Assembly (NCBI GenBank): GCA_900549455.1
Contig: UROM01000083.1
Span: 1 to 7,757, forward strand
Reading direction: 5' to 3'
DNA: 7,757 nt
DNA from: an uncultured Collinsella sp.
GTDB lineage: Bacteria; Actinomycetota; Coriobacteriia; Coriobacteriales; Coriobacteriaceae
Shown here: positions 6,097 to 7,757 of the stretch, one piece after another
Layout: the number at the start of each line of letters is the position of its first letter
Position numbering within the stretch: position 1 is the stretch's first letter
Notes under the pieces: model-generated
Database searches by the model: none
What the model saw: only the letters and a program-made list of their open reading frames with translations
What the model was told of the DNA's origin: nothing
Program-made: the position numbers and the translations under genes

Positions 6097-6445
6097 GATG
6101 GTCCGCCTTTCTGTATTCATTAGATGATGCGTCGACGGGGTAGCGCTCGCCATTGCGCTTGAGCTTGGACGAAAGCGCCGCTGGCAGGTCGATTTCATTT
6201 AAATCTGCGAAACGCAGAAGGAAAAGGAGCGTGTCGGCGACTTCGTCTTCGATGGCTTGGCGTTGCTCGGTATCTTCGAACATTTCTGCAATGCGCTCGT
6301 CGCTCATAAAACGAAAGAGCTGAAGGAGCTCGGAGGACTCAGTTGCCATGCCGATGGCGAGCTCTTTTGGCGTGTGATACTTGCGCCAGTCGCGTGCATC
6401 ACAAAAGTCCCTGACTTGTTCCGTCATGGCATCGAGCCTATCCAT
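6089..6445 (-). CDS. MazG-like nucleotide pyrophosphohydrolase
   Basis: This 118-aa all-alpha protein is of the MazG/RS21-C6 (dCTPase-like) superfamily, which cleaves (d)NTPs to NMPs and pyrophosphate with Mg2+. The metal-binding signature EXXE-X(12-28)-EXXD is complete: E36-S-S-E39, then 28 residues, then E68-V-A-D71. It is followed by a helix, LLFLLRFADLNEIDL (73-87), and the usual tail K..RNGERYP (94-103). ATG at 6445 is chosen because GGGAGG (6455-6460) lies 9 nt upstream; the in-frame TTG at 6454 touches that SD and is too close. Its last codons overlap the start of the GIY-YIG/helicase gene by 8 bases, so the two form one operon with this gene first. The substrate is unknown: it may be a housecleaning enzyme or one that depletes or senses nucleotides in a defence module. 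Confidence 0.9.
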   Translation of the reverse strand: MDRLDAMTEQVRDFCDARDWRKYHTPKELAIGMATESSELLQLFRFMSDERIAEMFEDTEQRQAIEDEVADTLLFLLRFADLNEIDLPAALSSKLKRNGERYPVDASSNEYRKADHHE

Positions 6446-6454
6446 CGTCCGCAA

Positions 6455-6460
6455 CCTCCC
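6455..6460 (-). promoter_or_regulatory. Shine-Dalgarno site fixing the pyrophosphohydrolase start
   Basis: Read on the minus strand this is GGGAGG, 9 nt before the ATG at 6445. It directly abuts the alternative TTG start at 6454, which rules that start out in practice. Confidence 0.8.
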
Positions 6461-6476
6461 TGATGTTCATTGTTTT

Positions 6477-6482
6477 ATTATG
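6477..6482 (-). promoter_or_regulatory. Possible -10 of the pyrophosphohydrolase-helicase operon
   Basis: CATAAT on the minus strand matches 5 of 6 positions of TATAAT and lies 31 bases before the ATG at 6445. The hexamer 17 bases further up (GTGCAA) is only a weak -35. On the plus strand the overlapping TATTAT (6476-6481) could equally serve the divergent gene at 6560, so the two promoters may overlap. The remainder of the 114-base divergent gap (6446-6559) shows no repeat or hairpin that I trust. Confidence 0.35.
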
Positions 6483-6559
6483 GCGGTATCTGGGATTTAT
6501 TGCACCTCATTTGGGGCATGCGGTTTGTTCGGTCGCGATTGCCGGTAGGGGGTTTCACC

Positions 6560-6784
6560 ATGAAAATCGAAGTTGATGTAGACCAACTGCGCGAGAGTCT
6601 GCTCGACCGCGCGGGGAGTGCGGCGGGCGTGGGTTTTCCGGCCGCCATGCTCGACGTGATGGATATCGAGGACGAGTCGCCCCAAGAGCTCCTAGCCCGA
6701 GCCGAACGCGAAGGCCTCGATCTCTGCGACTTTGCCGTCGATGGTGACGCGGACGATGACTACGGCGCAGACGAGGAATGGTAG
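6560..6784 (+). CDS. Small acidic protein of unknown function (74 aa)
   Basis: The frame starts at ATG 6560 with a good SD (AGGGGG, 7 nt away); longer starts back to 6470 lack an SD and run into the divergent promoter. The product is strongly acidic: 23 Asp/Glu against 5 Lys/Arg in 74 residues, ending in a DGDADDDYGADEEW tail (61-74). The first half (MKIEVDVDQLRESL, then GVGFPAAMLDVMDI at 23-36) looks folded, probably a strand and two helices, followed by a helix PQELLARAEREGLDL (41-55). There is no signal peptide or membrane segment. I do not recognise the family with certainty. It is divergent from the MazG-like/helicase operon and shares its promoter region. A DNA-mimic or regulatory partner role is possible only as speculation; an ordinary small conserved gene is equally likely. 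Confidence 0.72.
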   Translation: MKIEVDVDQLRESLLDRAGSAAGVGFPAAMLDVMDIEDESPQELLARAEREGLDLCDFAVDGDADDDYGADEEW

Positions 6785-6821
6785 CCGCGATTGAACTTCA
6801 ACCCCATCCCTTCAATAAGAA

Positions 6822-6880
6822 GCGGTGAAATGGGGACTGTTTGGGCTGCTAGAAGGCCTATTCAGTCCCTATTTCACCGC
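6822..6880. repeat. REP-like palindromic element / bidirectional terminator
   Basis: Arms 6822-6839 and 6863-6880 are 18-bp inverted repeats with one mismatch (6832/6870) that becomes a G-U pair in plus-strand RNA. Five more pairs form in the middle (6842-6846 with 6856-6860). The hairpin lies between the convergent ends of the 74-aa gene and the antiporter gene. Size and placement fit a REP/BIME-type repeat, and it may also act as a terminator, although neither side has a strong U-tract. The rest of 6785-6899 is empty. Confidence 0.7.
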
Positions 6881-6899
6881 AACTTATGGGTGGGGATGG

Positions 6900-7708
6900 C
6901 TACGACGCCAGCGTGGCGATGACGGCTTCGTCGCCGGCGTATATGAGGGTGTTGCCGTCGGGGATGATGGTTTGGCCGTCGCGCTTGAGCATCACGACGA
7001 TAAAGGGGTGCTTGCCTTGTGGCACATCGCGCAGGCGCAGTCCTGCCAGGCGACCGTGGGGTGTCACGGTGACCTCGCGCAGCGTAACCTCGGCACGCTC
7101 TTCAAACGTCGGCGCGGCCATAACCAGAAGGTCGCCTTCTTCGATCACGGTATCGCCGTTGGGCAGCACCGGGTGCGCGCCGTCGCGCAGCACCAGGACT
7201 ACGAGCATGTCCGTCGCACTGCCAATGTCCGCGAGCGAGCGCCCCGCAAACGGATGCCCTACACCCACCTTGAGCTTAACGAAAGACATGCCGTCCTCGT
7301 CGCGGTAGTCGTTAAACGTGCGGCGCACGTCGCCTTCCGCGTCGATCATATCGAGTTTCTTCGCCACCGCCGGCAGCAGCGAGCCCTGCACCACAATGCT
7401 CGACACGGCGATCACAAACACCAGGTCAAACAGGTCGTGACCACCGGGAACACCGACCACCACGGCAAAGAGGCTAAACACGACCGAAGCGGCACCGCGC
7501 AGACCCGCCCAGCTTACGAGCGCAACCTGGCGAGGGTTAGTCTTAAAGGGCGCCAACAGCAGGCCCACGGCGATGGGGCGGCTCACAAAGAGCATAAACG
7601 CCATGAGTGCCAGGCCCGGTAGCAGCATTTGCGGCAGGCGTGCGGGCGTCACGAGCAGACCGAGCAAGAAGAAGATAGTCATCTCGGCCATCTCGGTGAG
7701 GGTATCGA
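6900..7708 (-). CDS. Potassium/proton antiporter (CPA1, NhaP2-like), C-terminal part (cut by the window end)
   Basis: This inner-membrane cation/proton exchanger is missing about its first half, which lies beyond the right edge; the frame runs open into the adapter at 7709. Counting from the Met codon at 7691, residues 1-110 hold hydrophobic membrane segments: FFLLGLLVTPARL (7-19), about 22-48, about 64-81 and 85-107. They include SWAGLRGAAS (60-69), the conserved CPA1 segment with R65. Two cytosolic RCK_C/TrkA_C regulatory domains follow, at about 134-195 and 200-262; each has the family's 'G.P..G..L.D' or 'G..L..LR..' start and a 'GD..v..' end (GDLLVMAAP, GDEAVIATL). Tandem RCK_C domains suggest gating by a nucleotide or ligand, typical of K+/H+ exchangers of the CvrA/NhaP2 type. 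The Met at 7691 is internal, not the start. Ion selectivity cannot be read from this part. Confidence 0.9.
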
Positions 7709-7757
7709 CTGTCTCTTATACACATCTCCGAGCCCACGAGACTCCTGAGCATCTCGT
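7709..7757 (+). other. Nextera i7-side sequencing adapter (not genomic)
   Basis: Positions 7709-7727 are the Tn5 mosaic end in the opposite orientation (CTGTCTCTTATACACATCT). Positions 7728-7742 are the Nextera read-2 linker, 7743-7750 (TCCTGAGC) are the i7 index, and 7751-7757 are the start of P7. The minus-strand frame across it reads LVGSEMCIRDS, a well-known adapter artefact in protein databases. Confidence 0.98.

Noticed and set aside
6097..6198. 34-residue N-terminal extension of the helicase
   Set aside because: It lies within the pyrophosphohydrolase gene in another frame; the ATG at 6096 with the 8-base overlap is the normal coupled start.
7543..7752. 69-aa minus-strand frame at the right end
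   Set aside because: Its start is in the adapter and it carries the LVGSEMCIRDS artefact; the rest is antiporter DNA in a wrong frame.

Overview
The window is one bacterial DNA molecule of about 7.66 kb (positions 51-7708) still flanked by Illumina Nextera/Tn5 adapter on both sides (1-50 and 7709-7757). The genes at both ends are cut by the tagmentation sites, not by biology. G+C-rich coding DNA, Actinobacteria-like gene organisation, short-form serC-serA genes, and an AbiEi-like plus nuclease-like gene of a kind I associate with gut Coriobacteriia together suggest Collinsella or a close relative. This is inference; there is no rRNA or other taxonomic marker in the window.

Layout, left to right. 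The first 83 codons of an M20-family metallopeptidase lie on the minus strand (51-301), ending one residue before the expected first zinc-binding motif. A palindrome-rich divergent intergenic region follows (302-455). Next is a plus-strand gene (456-1505) whose product looks like an AbiEi-type N-terminal region joined to a PD-(D/E)XK nuclease-like C-terminus. A 349-base convergent intergenic region (1506-1854) holds a 190-bp MITE-like palindromic element and a strong GC-rich terminator hairpin; I see nothing in 1506-1577. Then come serA (1855-3018) and serC (3088-4212), both on the minus strand and transcribed serC first. With a SerB-type phosphatase elsewhere, they would supply serine from 3-phosphoglycerate.

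Upstream of serC on the same strand is an overlapping two-gene unit (4354-6445). It encodes a MazG-like nucleotide pyrophosphohydrolase followed by a GIY-YIG nuclease fused to a DUF2075 (Schlafen-type) helicase. This is the best candidate for an under-described system: nucleotide hydrolysis, a nuclease and a helicase encoded in one translationally coupled unit, lower in G+C than serCA, look like a phage-defence or nucleic-acid-quality module. A divergent 74-aa, very acidic small protein (6560-6784) shares its promoter region. A REP-like 59-bp palindrome (6822-6880) then separates that gene from the 3' part of a CPA1 (NhaP2-like) potassium/proton antiporter with two RCK_C domains (6900-7708, minus strand).

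No rRNA, tRNA, CRISPR array, integrase or transposase gene was seen.
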